The notes under the pieces were generated by a model. The model did no database searches, was not told the origin of the DNA, and saw only the letters and a list, made by a program, of their open reading frames with translations. The position numbers and the translations under genes are program-made. A DNA stretch of 64,000 nt from UTCHB3 sp964531325 (GTDB taxonomy: Bacteria > Bacteroidota > Ignavibacteria > Ignavibacteriales > Ignavibacteriaceae): positions 62,001 to 126,000 of the forward strand of contig CAZHCW010000004.1 in the NCBI GenBank assembly GCA_964531325.1, in the 5' to 3' direction. Positions 1-8,075 of the stretch are shown here, piece after piece (position 1 is the first letter of the stretch; each line of letters opens with the position of its first letter).

Positions 1-1
1 C

Positions 2-1615
2 TCAAAGGGGGGGTCTGACTGGAATGAATTCTTCGTAAAAGAAGTTGAAACGGGTAAGGAACTGACCGATCATTTAGAGTGGATAAAGTTCTCAGGAATG
101 TCATGGTATAAGGATGGTTTCTTTTATTCAGCTTATGAGGCTCCCACGGGAGAAGTGCTTAAAGGGAAAAATGAATACCAAAAAGTGTATTACCATAAAT
201 TGGGAACCAAACAATCAGAAGACAAACTCGTTTATGAAAACAGAGCAAAACCGGAAGAAATTTATGGAGCTGCTGTAACCGATGATGAAAGATATCTTCT
301 CCTCTATGTTTATGAAGGCTCTGCGAGATACAATCTGTTGTATTACAAAGACTTGCAAACGGAGAGCAAGTTTATTCCTTTAGTTGACAAATTTGAGGCA
401 ACTTTCTCTGTAATTGGAAATGTGGGGAGTAATCTGTTTATTTCCACCGATAAAAATGCTCCAAATTACAGCGTCGAAAAGTGGGATTTAAATAATCTTT
501 CAGATAAAAAAACCATAATCCCAAACAAAAATGAAGTTATTGATGGTGTCTCACTAATCGATGGCAGATTAATTGTTACCTATATGAAAGATGCCCAGAA
601 CATTACAGAAGTTTATGCACTTGATGGCAAAAAACTGTTTGATGTTCCACTTCCCGGTATCGGTTCAGTAAGTGGTTTTGGTGGAAAACAGGAGGATAAA
701 GAAGTCTTTTTTTCATTCACCTCGTTCACGGTTCCTTCGTCAATCTGGTTATATAAGGTGGCTGAAAACAAAGTAGAGCTTTTTAGAGAGTCGAAACTAA
801 AATTTGATGCAAGTCAGTTCGAGTCGAAACAAATCTTCTACAAAAGCAAAGACGGAACAGAAGTGCCGATGTTTATCGTTCACAAAAAAGGATTAAAACT
901 TGACGGTAAGGCACCTACAATGTTGTATGCCTATGGTGGATTTAATGCTTCAATGACTCCCGGATTCCGACTTTCGATTATTCCGCTTCTTGAAAACGGT
1001 GGTGTATATGCGATGGCTTGTTTGCGGGGTGGTGGTGAATATGGAAAAACCTGGCATGAAGCCGGAATGCTAGATAAAAAACAAAATGTGTTTGATGATT
1101 ACATTGCCGGTGCAGAATATCTCATCAAAAGTGGCTATACTTCTGCGGAGAAACTTGCAATTAATGGTGGAAGTAACGGTGGATTGCTTGTAGGTGCCGT
1201 AATGCTTCAGCGACCTGATCTTTGTAAAGTTGCCATCCCTCAAGTGGGAGTTCTCGATATGCTTCGTTTTCATAAATTCACAATTGGATGGGCATGGGTT
1301 TCCGAATATGGTTCAAGTGATAATAAGGATCAATTCGAATTCCTGATAAAATATTCACCCCTTCACAATGTTAAAAAAGGTGTTACATATCCTGCCACTC
1401 TGATTACGACTGCTGATCACGACGACAGGGTTTTCCCCGCCCATTCTTTTAAGTTTGCTGCGGAATTGCAGGCAAACGCTTCAACAAAAAATCCCGTTAT
1501 TCTGCGAGTAACAACCAAAGCGGGGCATGGAGCAGGAAAAAGCACTTCACAAACAATTGAAGAACTCGCCGACATCTACAGCTTCTTTTTCTATAATGTT
1601 GGTGTAAATTATTAA
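2..1615 (+). CDS. Prolyl oligopeptidase family serine peptidase (5' truncated)
   Basis: Serine peptidase of family S9A, cleaving peptides after proline. The frame is open from base 2 with no stop, so the gene starts before the window; the first internal ATG is at 98. What remains is the end of the beta-propeller and the whole alpha/beta-hydrolase domain. Numbered from the ATG at 98, the nucleophile is Ser359 in GGSNGG, the acid lies in DHDDRV (about 440-445), and the His is in GHGAGK near the C-terminus. These three motifs, in this order and spacing, are diagnostic of the family. The missing N-terminus means a signal peptide cannot be judged. The glycosyltransferase gene follows after about 20-40 bases and may be co-transcribed. 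Confidence 0.93.
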   Translation, partial: SKGGSDWNEFFVKEVETGKELTDHLEWIKFSGMSWYKDGFFYSAYEAPTGEVLKGKNEYQKVYYHKLGTKQSEDKLVYENRAKPEEIYGAAVTDDERYLLLYVYEGSARYNLLYYKDLQTESKFIPLVDKFEATFSVIGNVGSNLFISTDKNAPNYSVEKWDLNNLSDKKTIIPNKNEVIDGVSLIDGRLIVTYMKDAQNITEVYALDGKKLFDVPLPGIGSVSGFGGKQEDKEVFFSFTSFTVPSSIWLYKVAENKVELFRESKLKFDASQFESKQIFYKSKDGTEVPMFIVHKKGLKLDGKAPTMLYAYGGFNASMTPGFRLSIIPLLENGGVYAMACLRGGGEYGKTWHEAGMLDKKQNVFDDYIAGAEYLIKSGYTSAEKLAINGGSNGGLLVGAVMLQRPDLCKVAIPQVGVLDMLRFHKFTIGWAWVSEYGSSDNKDQFEFLIKYSPLHNVKKGVTYPATLITTADHDDRVFPAHSFKFAAELQANASTKNPVILRVTTKAGHGAGKSTSQTIEELADIYSFFFYNVGVNY

Positions 1616-1636
1616 AATGAAAAAATTACAGTTGCT

Positions 1637-2761
1637 GTGTCAGGAGTTTTGTTGAAAAAAATAAAACTCCTGATGCTTGCTGATCTGCGATCGACGCATA
1701 CAAAAAAATGGGCTGATGTTTTATCAAAATCGGGACTTGAAGTCCATCTTTTTGGTTTTACAAAAGCGTTTGAGAAATTTGAAAATGTTGTGGTTCACGA
1801 AGGTAATGTTGAACTGACGACCGCCGGCAGGTCGGAAGGTTCATTAGAGAAATGGAGATACATACTTGAACTAAAACGGCTCAAAAATGTTATCAAAACA
1901 ATCAAACCTGATATCCTTCACGCCCATTACGCTTCGAGTTACGGACTTGTGGGGGCGTTAAGTGGATGGCATCCTCTTGTTGTATCTGTATGGGGGAAAG
2001 ATGTATTCAGTTTCCCAAATCATTCGGTTGTCCACAAGAAATTTTTTGAACTAAGTCTTAAAAAAGCGAATACAATATTCTCTACCAGTCAATTTATGGC
2101 TGAAGAAACCAAAAAATACACAAATAAAAAGATTATAATCACCCCTTTTGGAGTTGACCTCACCAAGTTCCATCCTATCGAAAAAGAGAACCGGGATATT
2201 TTAAGGATTGGAATCCTCAAGGGTGTATCTCCAAAATATGGACAGGAATACCTGATCAGGGCATTTGCCGCAGTTTGTCACGATCTGCCTGAAAAAAAAC
2301 TTGAGCTTGTAGTTTGCGGGGATGGTGTTGATCTTGAAAAGATGAAACGACTCGTGGTAGAGCTTGGGATCACAGATAAGGTTAAGTTTATCGGTTATGT
2401 TATGAATGAAAAAGTTCATGAAATTCATAAAACACTTGATATCGAAGTTTATCCTTCCACCGATGACAGCGAAACTTTTGGGGTTTCGGCGGTTGAAGCG
2501 ATGGCGTGTGGAAATCCTGTAATTGCCTCAAGAGTTGGTGGACTTCAATATTTGTTTGAAGATGGTGCAGCCGGATTTTTGGTGCCGGTAAAAGAGGTTG
2601 CTCCAATCACGGAGAAATTGAAGGAGCTTGTTCTTGATCCAACTCTCCTTAATAAAATGAGCATTGCTGCAAGGAAAACTGCGGAAGAAGAGTATGACAT
2701 CAATAAAAATGCAGCTGTTATGATTACAGAGTATGAAAGGTTGTTAAGGGGAAAAAAATAA
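1637..2761 (+). CDS. Glycosyltransferase family 4 (GT-B fold)
   Basis: Retaining GT-B glycosyltransferase, predicted to transfer a sugar from a nucleotide donor during glycan assembly at the inner membrane face. The N-terminal Rossmann domain contains HAHYASSYG. The C-terminal domain carries the EX7E element (SETFGVSAVEAMACG) and an R-V-G-G loop typical of GT4. Length (374 aa) is normal. The start is uncertain. GTG at 1637 gives the longest product, but an AGGAG at 1642-1646 sits five bases before TTG 1652, which would begin the protein at the basic-hydrophobic first strand. An ATG at 1617 leads only to a 12-codon frame. A T-tract hairpin terminator follows at 2833-2855. The acceptor and donor sugars cannot be read from sequence. 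Confidence 0.9.
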   Translation: MSGVLLKKIKLLMLADLRSTHTKKWADVLSKSGLEVHLFGFTKAFEKFENVVVHEGNVELTTAGRSEGSLEKWRYILELKRLKNVIKTIKPDILHAHYASSYGLVGALSGWHPLVVSVWGKDVFSFPNHSVVHKKFFELSLKKANTIFSTSQFMAEETKKYTNKKIIITPFGVDLTKFHPIEKENRDILRIGILKGVSPKYGQEYLIRAFAAVCHDLPEKKLELVVCGDGVDLEKMKRLVVELGITDKVKFIGYVMNEKVHEIHKTLDIEVYPSTDDSETFGVSAVEAMACGNPVIASRVGGLQYLFEDGAAGFLVPVKEVAPITEKLKELVLDPTLLNKMSIAARKTAEEEYDINKNAAVMITEYERLLRGKK

Positions 2762-2832
2762 CAGTTTTTGTGGTGAGCTCGCATAACAGTTTACAGAAGG
2801 GATTAATTGCCTTTCATATTTGAGAATTATTG

Positions 2833-2855
2833 AGCAAATTTGTTTTGCTTTTTTT
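2833..2855 (+). terminator. Intrinsic terminator after the GT4 gene
   Basis: AGCAAA (2833-2838) and TTTGCT (2844-2849) form a six-base-pair stem with a five-base loop, followed directly by a run of seven T. It separates the peptidase/GT4 unit from the acyl carrier protein operon that starts at 2910. Confidence 0.75.
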
Positions 2856-2909
2856 ACAATCTTTCAGTTGTAAGATGAAACTCTTTATAGAAAAAAGGAA
2901 GATTTTAGA

Positions 2910-3182
2910 TTGGAAAACCTGAGAAATTTGGATGCTAAACCGGGTGATTTGTTTTTGATTATAAATCAAATATTGGCATATAAAGGGAAAAAACTTGAGA
3001 CTCTGCCCACAAATGAAGTGAATTTGCGCGATGTCGGGCTTGATTCTCTCGATCTTGCCGAGTTGACAGTAAAAATTGAATACAAATTTGGTTTGGATGT
3101 CTTCGAAAATGGTTTAATAAATACATTTGGTGAACTTTACGAAAAACTTGGCTTGAAAACTGGAATTACCGATGTCAGCTAA
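2910..3182 (+). CDS. Acyl carrier protein (ACP-1 of acyl cluster)
   Basis: Small four-helix carrier protein of 90 aa. The 4'-phosphopantetheine attachment site is Ser46 in G-L-D-S-L-D, followed by the usual helix II (LAELTVKIEYKFGLDV). It presumably carries the substrate or product of the KAS III encoded next. TTG start at 2910, with a purine-rich AAAAAAGGAA at 2891-2900 as ribosome site. The gene overlaps the KAS III gene by 11 bases, implying translational coupling. Its sequence differs from the two other ACPs in this cluster (4161 and 10454), which resemble each other more (shared ECKTI-E/D motif). It is therefore probably a dedicated carrier and not the housekeeping AcpP. Confidence 0.9.
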   Translation: MENLRNLDAKPGDLFLIINQILAYKGKKLETLPTNEVNLRDVGLDSLDLAELTVKIEYKFGLDVFENGLINTFGELYEKLGLKTGITDVS

Positions 3183-4146
3183 ATTACAGTACACAACCTG
3201 TTATCTACCGGAAAATCTTGTAACAAACGAGATGATAGCCGAACGGTTCCCGAGCTGGCCTCCTTCACGGTTGAAGGACTTGATGGGCGTTGAAAACCGT
3301 TATTATGTTTCAGAGGGTGAGACCGTAAATGAAATTGCAGTAAAAGCTGCCGAAAAGCTCTTTGCAGAGTTTCCAGTTGATAAATCAGAGATTGATTTTA
3401 TTCTACTTTGCACTCAGACGCCCGACTTTTTTTCGCCCACCAATGCCTGTATAATCCAGGATAGATTGGGAATTGGTAAAAACTGTGGTGCGTTGGATTT
3501 TTCACACGGGTGTTCAGGTTTTGTATATGGTTTGGGGCTTGCAAAATCGTTAATTATGTCGGGTATTGCCGGAAATGTCCTATTAATCACGGCAGATACA
3601 ATAAGCAAAGCATTAGACCCGGATGATCAGGCGACTGTGTTGTTTTTTGGAGACGGGGCATCTGCCTCTTTGATTTCAAAAAGTGATGAAGACCATTTTT
3701 ACCCCTTTATATATGGTACTGATGGAAGTGGAGCCGAACATCTTACAATAAAAGGTGGAGCGTTTGCAGAGAGATCATTAAAGGATCAGTCGCATAATCC
3801 ACATCTTTATATGAATGGTGCAGAAATTTACACTTTTTCGATTAACACAGTTCCGGGTTTGGTGAAGGATACACTGGCTAAAGCAAATCTTACAATGGAT
3901 GAGATAGATCTGGTCATCTTCCACCAGGCGAATAAGTATATGCTTCAATCGCTCCGCAAACTGATCAAGATACCCCCTGAAAAATTTGCAATATATGTGA
4001 ATAATGGAGGAAACACAACCTCTTCTACAATTCCAATAGCATTAAAGTATGCTTTGGAGGAGGGGAGAGTCGGACCCGGATCCCGGATTTTGGTTGCCGG
4101 ATTTGGCGTGGGTTTGTCGTGGGCTTCTTCAATATTTAAACTTTAA
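3172..4146 (+). CDS. Beta-ketoacyl-ACP synthase III (KAS III, first copy)
   Basis: Thiolase-fold condensing enzyme of the FabH family (324 aa, normal length). The catalytic triad is complete: Cys114 in HGCSG, His251 in FHQANKY and Asn281 in NNGGNT. FabH-type enzymes join an acyl-CoA to malonyl-ACP to give a 3-ketoacyl-ACP. In this setting, between two dedicated ACPs and followed by a ketoreductase-like SDR, it probably performs one chain-building step and does not prime bulk fatty acid synthesis. It overlaps ACP-1 by 11 bases and lies 14 bases before ACP-2. A second KAS III of clearly related sequence is encoded on the opposite strand at 9175-10182. No KAS I/II, dehydratase or enoyl reductase is seen in the cluster. 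Confidence 0.92.
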   Translation: MSAKLQYTTCYLPENLVTNEMIAERFPSWPPSRLKDLMGVENRYYVSEGETVNEIAVKAAEKLFAEFPVDKSEIDFILLCTQTPDFFSPTNACIIQDRLGIGKNCGALDFSHGCSGFVYGLGLAKSLIMSGIAGNVLLITADTISKALDPDDQATVLFFGDGASASLISKSDEDHFYPFIYGTDGSGAEHLTIKGGAFAERSLKDQSHNPHLYMNGAEIYTFSINTVPGLVKDTLAKANLTMDEIDLVIFHQANKYMLQSLRKLIKIPPEKFAIYVNNGGNTTSSTIPIALKYALEEGRVGPGSRILVAGFGVGLSWASSIFKL

Positions 4147-4160
4147 TTACAGGAAAAATA

Positions 4161-4403
4161 ATGGAAATTACCGGATTTATAAAAGACTTTGCAGAGGCAC
4201 TTGAATTAACATCGTGGTCGCATCTAAAACCTGAATCAATTTTTCGAGAAGTGGTGGAAGGATGGGATTCATTGAGTGCATTAATCATAATTACGATGAT
4301 TAAATCAGAATATGAAGTTGCAATAAAAGCAAATGAATTTATTGAGTGTAAGACGATAGACGAACTTTTTAATAAAGTTAAGAGCCTCAAAAATGGTGAA
4401 TGA
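4161..4403 (+). CDS. Acyl carrier protein (ACP-2 of acyl cluster)
   Basis: An 80-aa carrier protein with the phosphopantetheine serine at Ser37 in EGWDSLSALIII. The C-terminal half, with NEFIECKTIDELF, is very close to the corresponding part of ACP-3 on the other strand (DELIECKTIEDIF). This suggests that the two arms of the cluster arose by duplication or serve the same pathway. It overlaps the downstream SDR gene by 11 bases. The W-D-S-L form is common in carriers associated with specialised acyl transfer, in place of the G-x-D-S-L of AcpP. Confidence 0.88.
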   Translation: MEITGFIKDFAEALELTSWSHLKPESIFREVVEGWDSLSALIIITMIKSEYEVAIKANEFIECKTIDELFNKVKSLKNGE

Positions 4404-5142
4404 TTTCTCAATTGTTGAGAAAAATATTTTAGTTGTTGGTGCAACTTCCGGGTTGGGGAGATCATTTGTTACACATTCTGCCGGATTGGACTCAAACCTC
4501 TATATAACAGGCAGAAACTGTGAGGTATTGGATGAATTAAAAAAGGAATATCCGGGAAATGTGCAACTTAACAAAGGATGTGATATCAGGTTGAAGGAAG
4601 AAAGGGACAACTATATATCCTCTATCGAGACACAACTGAACGGGGTGGTCTTTTTTTCGGGAGTAACTGAATATGCTCCGCTAAAATTCCAATCGGAAAA
4701 AAGTATTTCTGATTTAATCGATACCAATTTCACTTCAAATATCTTATTTCTGCAAGAATTGAGCAAAAGGAAAAAGATAGCTCCATCTGCATCCGTGGTT
4801 TTTTTATCATCTGTCTCTGCACAAAGAGGTGGTTCACCCGGGATATCAATATATGCTGCAACCAAGGGTGCAATTGAATCAGCCGTCAGGGTACTGTCAT
4901 TGGAATTTGCGAAGAGCAGAGTGAGAATAAATGCAATTGCACCGGGTCTTGTAATGACACCGATGATGACTCAACAAACTTCACTTACCCCTGAACAATT
5001 AAATGAACAGAAAAAAAAATATCCTCTCGGTTTTGGGAAACCCGAAGACATATCAAATCTGATTCAATTTTTGATTTCAGATGCTTCGCAGTGGATCACC
5101 GGCACAACCATTACAATCGATGGCGGGTATTCAAACAGTTGA
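4393..5142 (+). CDS. SDR-family oxidoreductase (FabG-like ketoreductase)
   Basis: Classical short-chain dehydrogenase/reductase, 249 aa. The cofactor loop GATSGLG is at 16-22 and the active site is Ser140, Tyr154 and Lys158 (Y-A-A-T-K). The C-terminus ends in the GTTITIDGGYSNS-type motif usual for FabG-like proteins. The most economical role is NAD(P)H reduction of the 3-ketoacyl group made by the KAS III and held on an ACP. It overlaps ACP-2 by 11 bases. A 92-base gap separates it from the AMP ligase. Only about the first third of the protein differs strongly from the SDR at 6461. True substrate is inferred, not seen. Confidence 0.88.
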   Translation: MVNDFSIVEKNILVVGATSGLGRSFVTHSAGLDSNLYITGRNCEVLDELKKEYPGNVQLNKGCDIRLKEERDNYISSIETQLNGVVFFSGVTEYAPLKFQSEKSISDLIDTNFTSNILFLQELSKRKKIAPSASVVFLSSVSAQRGGSPGISIYAATKGAIESAVRVLSLEFAKSRVRINAIAPGLVMTPMMTQQTSLTPEQLNEQKKKYPLGFGKPEDISNLIQFLISDASQWITGTTITIDGGYSNS

Positions 5143-5234
5143 TTATCATTGAGGCGGAAATCCAAATAATCACCACACGCTGCCACTCCTTCGATTAAAT
5201 ATTGGAATGAATAATCTTAAAATTTTGATGTAAA

Positions 5235-6464
5235 ATGAACAATTTCCTCTCTATTCCTTCAAAAGGCATAAACAAATCATATTCCGATCTGCTGGCTGAT
5301 CTTAATCGCATGGAATCGATCGCCGGCGTTTTGCATACTAATAATGAATACGGAATATATCTCTCAATTCTTGCGGCTGCCTGTAACGGTGATAATATAA
5401 TTTTGACCGATTCTGGTTTAACAGAATATGAACTTAAGGAAATTGGCATAAACAGCGAGGATGTTTTATCAGTCACTTCAAGACAATATCGTGAGATTAA
5501 TGATGTAAAAAGTTTGTTGGAGATGATAAAAAATGAGGAGTGGTCACTAACACTTTTTACCTCGGGGACCACCGGAAAATCAAAACGCGTTACCCATAAA
5601 ATTTCATCTTTTCTAAGGTCTGTAAAAATCGGGGAAAGATTTGAAAACAATATTTGGGGGCTTTGTTATCATCCCACCCACATCGCAGGATTAAATGTGT
5701 TTTTTCAAGCATTTTTTAATTTGAATAAGATTGTTTTTCTATTTGATCTACCAAAAGAAGAAATTAAAAAAGAGTTGAGGGATTCAAAAATCACTCATTT
5801 GTCAGCAACACCTTCATTTTATAGACAACTTTTGCCTTCATCGGAAGTTTTTGAGACAATCAAATATGTAACTTCAGGTGGAGAAAGATATGACGAAAAT
5901 CTATCAGTTGAACTTAAAAAGCTATTTGTGAATGCGAAGTTCAGAAACATCTATGCATCAACTGAGGCAGGAACAATTTTTACAGGAGCAGGCGATAATT
6001 TCGTTGTTAAAGAAGATTCACTGGATTTTGTGAAGATAGTTGAGAATAAACTTTTTTTACACAAATCACTACTTGGAACATCAGAGAATTTAGTATGTGA
6101 GGGTGACTGGTATGACAGCGGGGATATAGTGGAGATTATAGAGAGTTCACCTTTAACAATTAAATTTGTATCAAGACAAAATGATTTTGTAAATGTCGGT
6201 GGTTTTAAGGTTAATCCTTTAGAAATAGAGGAAATTCTTCGCACTTACCCCGGAATTGTAAATGCGAGGGTGTTTGGTAAAAAGAACTCCGTATTGGGTA
6301 ATATTTTAGTGGCTGAAATTCAACCTGACAACAACAAAAATATTGAAGAGAGGGAGTTAAGGGATTTCCTCAAGTTAAGAGTTCAGGAATATAAAATTCC
6401 GCGAATGTACATTATGGTGGAAGAGTTGGAAATGACTAAAACCGGAAAGATTTCAAGAAAATGA
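5235..6464 (+). CDS. AMP-binding acyl-CoA/acyl-ACP ligase (ANL superfamily)
   Basis: Adenylate-forming ligase predicted to activate a free carboxylic acid with ATP and load it on CoA or an ACP. The P-loop-like motif LFTSGTTGKSK lies at 107-117. The A5 region is IYASTEAGT, the A7 element is YDSGD, and the C-terminal swinging domain ends with MTKTGKISRK containing the catalytic-lysine position. At 409 aa it is shorter than typical 500-550 aa ligases. The shortening is at the N-terminus, before the P-loop, as in other compact ANL proteins of glycan and acyl clusters. Its stop overlaps the ATG of the next SDR by four bases (ATGA). It could supply either the starter acid or a side-chain acid. Confidence 0.88.
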   Translation: MNNFLSIPSKGINKSYSDLLADLNRMESIAGVLHTNNEYGIYLSILAAACNGDNIILTDSGLTEYELKEIGINSEDVLSVTSRQYREINDVKSLLEMIKNEEWSLTLFTSGTTGKSKRVTHKISSFLRSVKIGERFENNIWGLCYHPTHIAGLNVFFQAFFNLNKIVFLFDLPKEEIKKELRDSKITHLSATPSFYRQLLPSSEVFETIKYVTSGGERYDENLSVELKKLFVNAKFRNIYASTEAGTIFTGAGDNFVVKEDSLDFVKIVENKLFLHKSLLGTSENLVCEGDWYDSGDIVEIIESSPLTIKFVSRQNDFVNVGGFKVNPLEIEEILRTYPGIVNARVFGKKNSVLGNILVAEIQPDNNKNIEERELRDFLKLRVQEYKIPRMYIMVEELEMTKTGKISRK

Positions 6465-7186
6465 AAAACATCATATTGACCGGAGTTTCAAAAGGGCTCG
6501 GTATTGAAACAGGGCGAATTCTCCTCGAGAAGGGCTACACTGTTTATGGAATCAGCAGGAGTGAAACGGATGAGTTGAAGAGGTTAAAAAGCAGATTTCC
6601 CGATCATCTTAAAACTTTAATTTTTGATCTTTTGGATGTTGAGAATATTAAAGGTAGAATATTTGAAGAATTTATTCCGTTATCGGTGCCCATTGATGGG
6701 TTTATTAACAATGCTGCTTTGGCTTATGATGATATTATAACAAATGTTAACTATGACAGATTAAAATCATCTTTTGATGTTAATTTTTTTAGTCCTGTAA
6801 TGATGACCAAATATGTAATAAGAAATATGATCTTCAATAATATCCCGGGCTCGATAGTTCATCTTTCTTCGATAAGTGTTCACACCGGATACAAGGGACT
6901 TTCGATGTACGCTGCTTCCAAAGGTGCTCTTGAAGCGTTCTCAAAAAACACAGCGAGGGAGTGGGGGAGTAAAAAAATAAGATCAAATTGTCTTGTAGCC
7001 GGGTTCATGGAAACTGAAATGTCAGCTTCACTCACTTTGGAGCAGAAAGACCGGATATATAAAAGAACCTCTTTGAAAGAAGCAGTTTCTGTTAATTCTG
7101 TAGCCTCAATGATAGAATTTCTGATCTCTGAAGCTTCATCATCGGTGACGGGACAAAATGTTTTTGTTGATAACGGAACAATATAG
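6461..7186 (+). CDS. SDR-family oxidoreductase (second copy)
   Basis: Short-chain dehydrogenase/reductase, 241 aa. The glycine-rich loop GVSKGLG is at 8-14, the NNA motif (I-N-N-A-A) at 82-86, and the catalytic Ser137, Tyr150 and Lys154 (Y-A-A-S-K) are all present. It is the last gene of the plus-strand arm and is coupled by a four-base overlap to the AMP ligase. Two SDRs next to one KAS III suggest two redox steps, or reduction of two different acyl intermediates. The opposing operon ends only about 40 bases away, so the two arms converge here. An imperfect inverted repeat (7198-7205 with 7223-7231) lies between the stops but lacks a clear T-tract. Confidence 0.86.
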   Translation: MKNIILTGVSKGLGIETGRILLEKGYTVYGISRSETDELKRLKSRFPDHLKTLIFDLLDVENIKGRIFEEFIPLSVPIDGFINNAALAYDDIITNVNYDRLKSSFDVNFFSPVMMTKYVIRNMIFNNIPGSIVHLSSISVHTGYKGLSMYAASKGALEAFSKNTAREWGSKKIRSNCLVAGFMETEMSASLTLEQKDRIYKRTSLKEAVSVNSVASMIEFLISEASSSVTGQNVFVDNGTI

Positions 7187-7225
7187 CAGCACCTGGCATC
7201 TACATTAAACCACCCTTGGCAGATG

Positions 7226-8071
7226 TTAGATGATTGAAGTTTTCAGCTCACTATAATAATTTTTTAAGGTGTCAAATCTGGCACCTTTTTCTTTATAATA
7301 TTTAATAAGATTTTCGTAATCGGAGAAAAATCCGGGGAAATCACCTTCATCCAGGTTATCGGGATGCCAGTTTAAAACTATTATACCATCATTCTCTTCA
7401 GCTTGTTGAGTAATCTTATCTGTTAATTTCCATTTGTCTTTCTCTGCATTAAAACAATAATCCATCATTGTCATAGGGAATTCGATAAAGTGATCGTTAA
7501 AGGGGGAGAATGGAGCGGCCTTTCCATCCCTGAAACCAATACCGTTATTGTACCCCAAGGTGGTATCATAAAGGAACCCCGCATCCTTCTGGATTTGCCA
7601 TGTATCTTTATTTATATTTAGATAATGTTGCCTGATTCCCGTTACATTTAAACCTGCCACCTCTTCAAGCGTCTTTTTTTCCCATTTTAACAGATTTAAA
7701 TCTTTGAATGAATTGTAACTTCCATGAAGACCAATCTCCCAGCCACCTCTTTTTAGGGTATCAAGAGCGTAAAGAATCCTTTTATCGCGGATGTCATATC
7801 GCCCGAGTGAGAGATTCCACTCTTTTGGTTTAAATAGATCAAATGGGATTGTCTCGATCAAATAAAAAAATGTAGATCGAACACCATATTTATCTTCGAG
7901 TTCCGTTAATTTTTCAAAATTCCAGTAAACTTCTTTCCATTTTGATACAGTAGAGAGATGGTGCCATGCCCTTTCAAAATTTCCTCTTAAAAAGGAAGTG
8001 ACGGGGTATTGAAGATATTGATAAATTTTTACGATCCTGTCAACATCGTGAGTGAGAGCAACTTTAATCAA
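7226..8071 (-). CDS. Polysaccharide deacetylase-like protein
   Basis: Carbohydrate esterase-4-type NodB-fold protein. Visible family motifs are LTHDVD near the N-terminus (the Asp pair region of motif 1), GLHGSYNS (motif 2, H-G-S-Y), RQHYL and NWHPD (later histidine motifs). Predicted to remove an N- or O-acyl group from a glycan. The start chosen is TTG 8071: AAGGAG at 8087-8082 precedes it by nine bases, it lies four bases after the upstream stop, and it begins the protein directly at I-K-V-A-L-T-H-D. A longer frame from GTG 8125 would overlap the upstream gene by 50 bases and add 18 residues unlike the family. No signal peptide is visible, so it probably acts in the cytoplasm on a lipid-linked or nucleotide sugar. 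Last gene of the minus-strand arm. Confidence 0.82.
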   Translation of the reverse strand: MIKVALTHDVDRIVKIYQYLQYPVTSFLRGNFERAWHHLSTVSKWKEVYWNFEKLTELEDKYGVRSTFFYLIETIPFDLFKPKEWNLSLGRYDIRDKRILYALDTLKRGGWEIGLHGSYNSFKDLNLLKWEKKTLEEVAGLNVTGIRQHYLNINKDTWQIQKDAGFLYDTTLGYNNGIGFRDGKAAPFSPFNDHFIEFPMTMMDYCFNAEKDKWKLTDKITQQAEENDGIIVLNWHPDNLDEGDFPGFFSDYENLIKYYKEKGARFDTLKNYYSELKTSII

Positions 8072-8075
8072 TTCT

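Noticed and set aside
1617..1655. Short ATG frame before the GT4 gene
   Set aside because: Only 12 codons, out of frame with GT4 and without conserved features; more likely spacer.
7187..7225. Terminator between the converging acyl operons
   Set aside because: The inverted repeat (7198-7205 with 7223-7231) has a bulge and no T-tract, so I do not call it.
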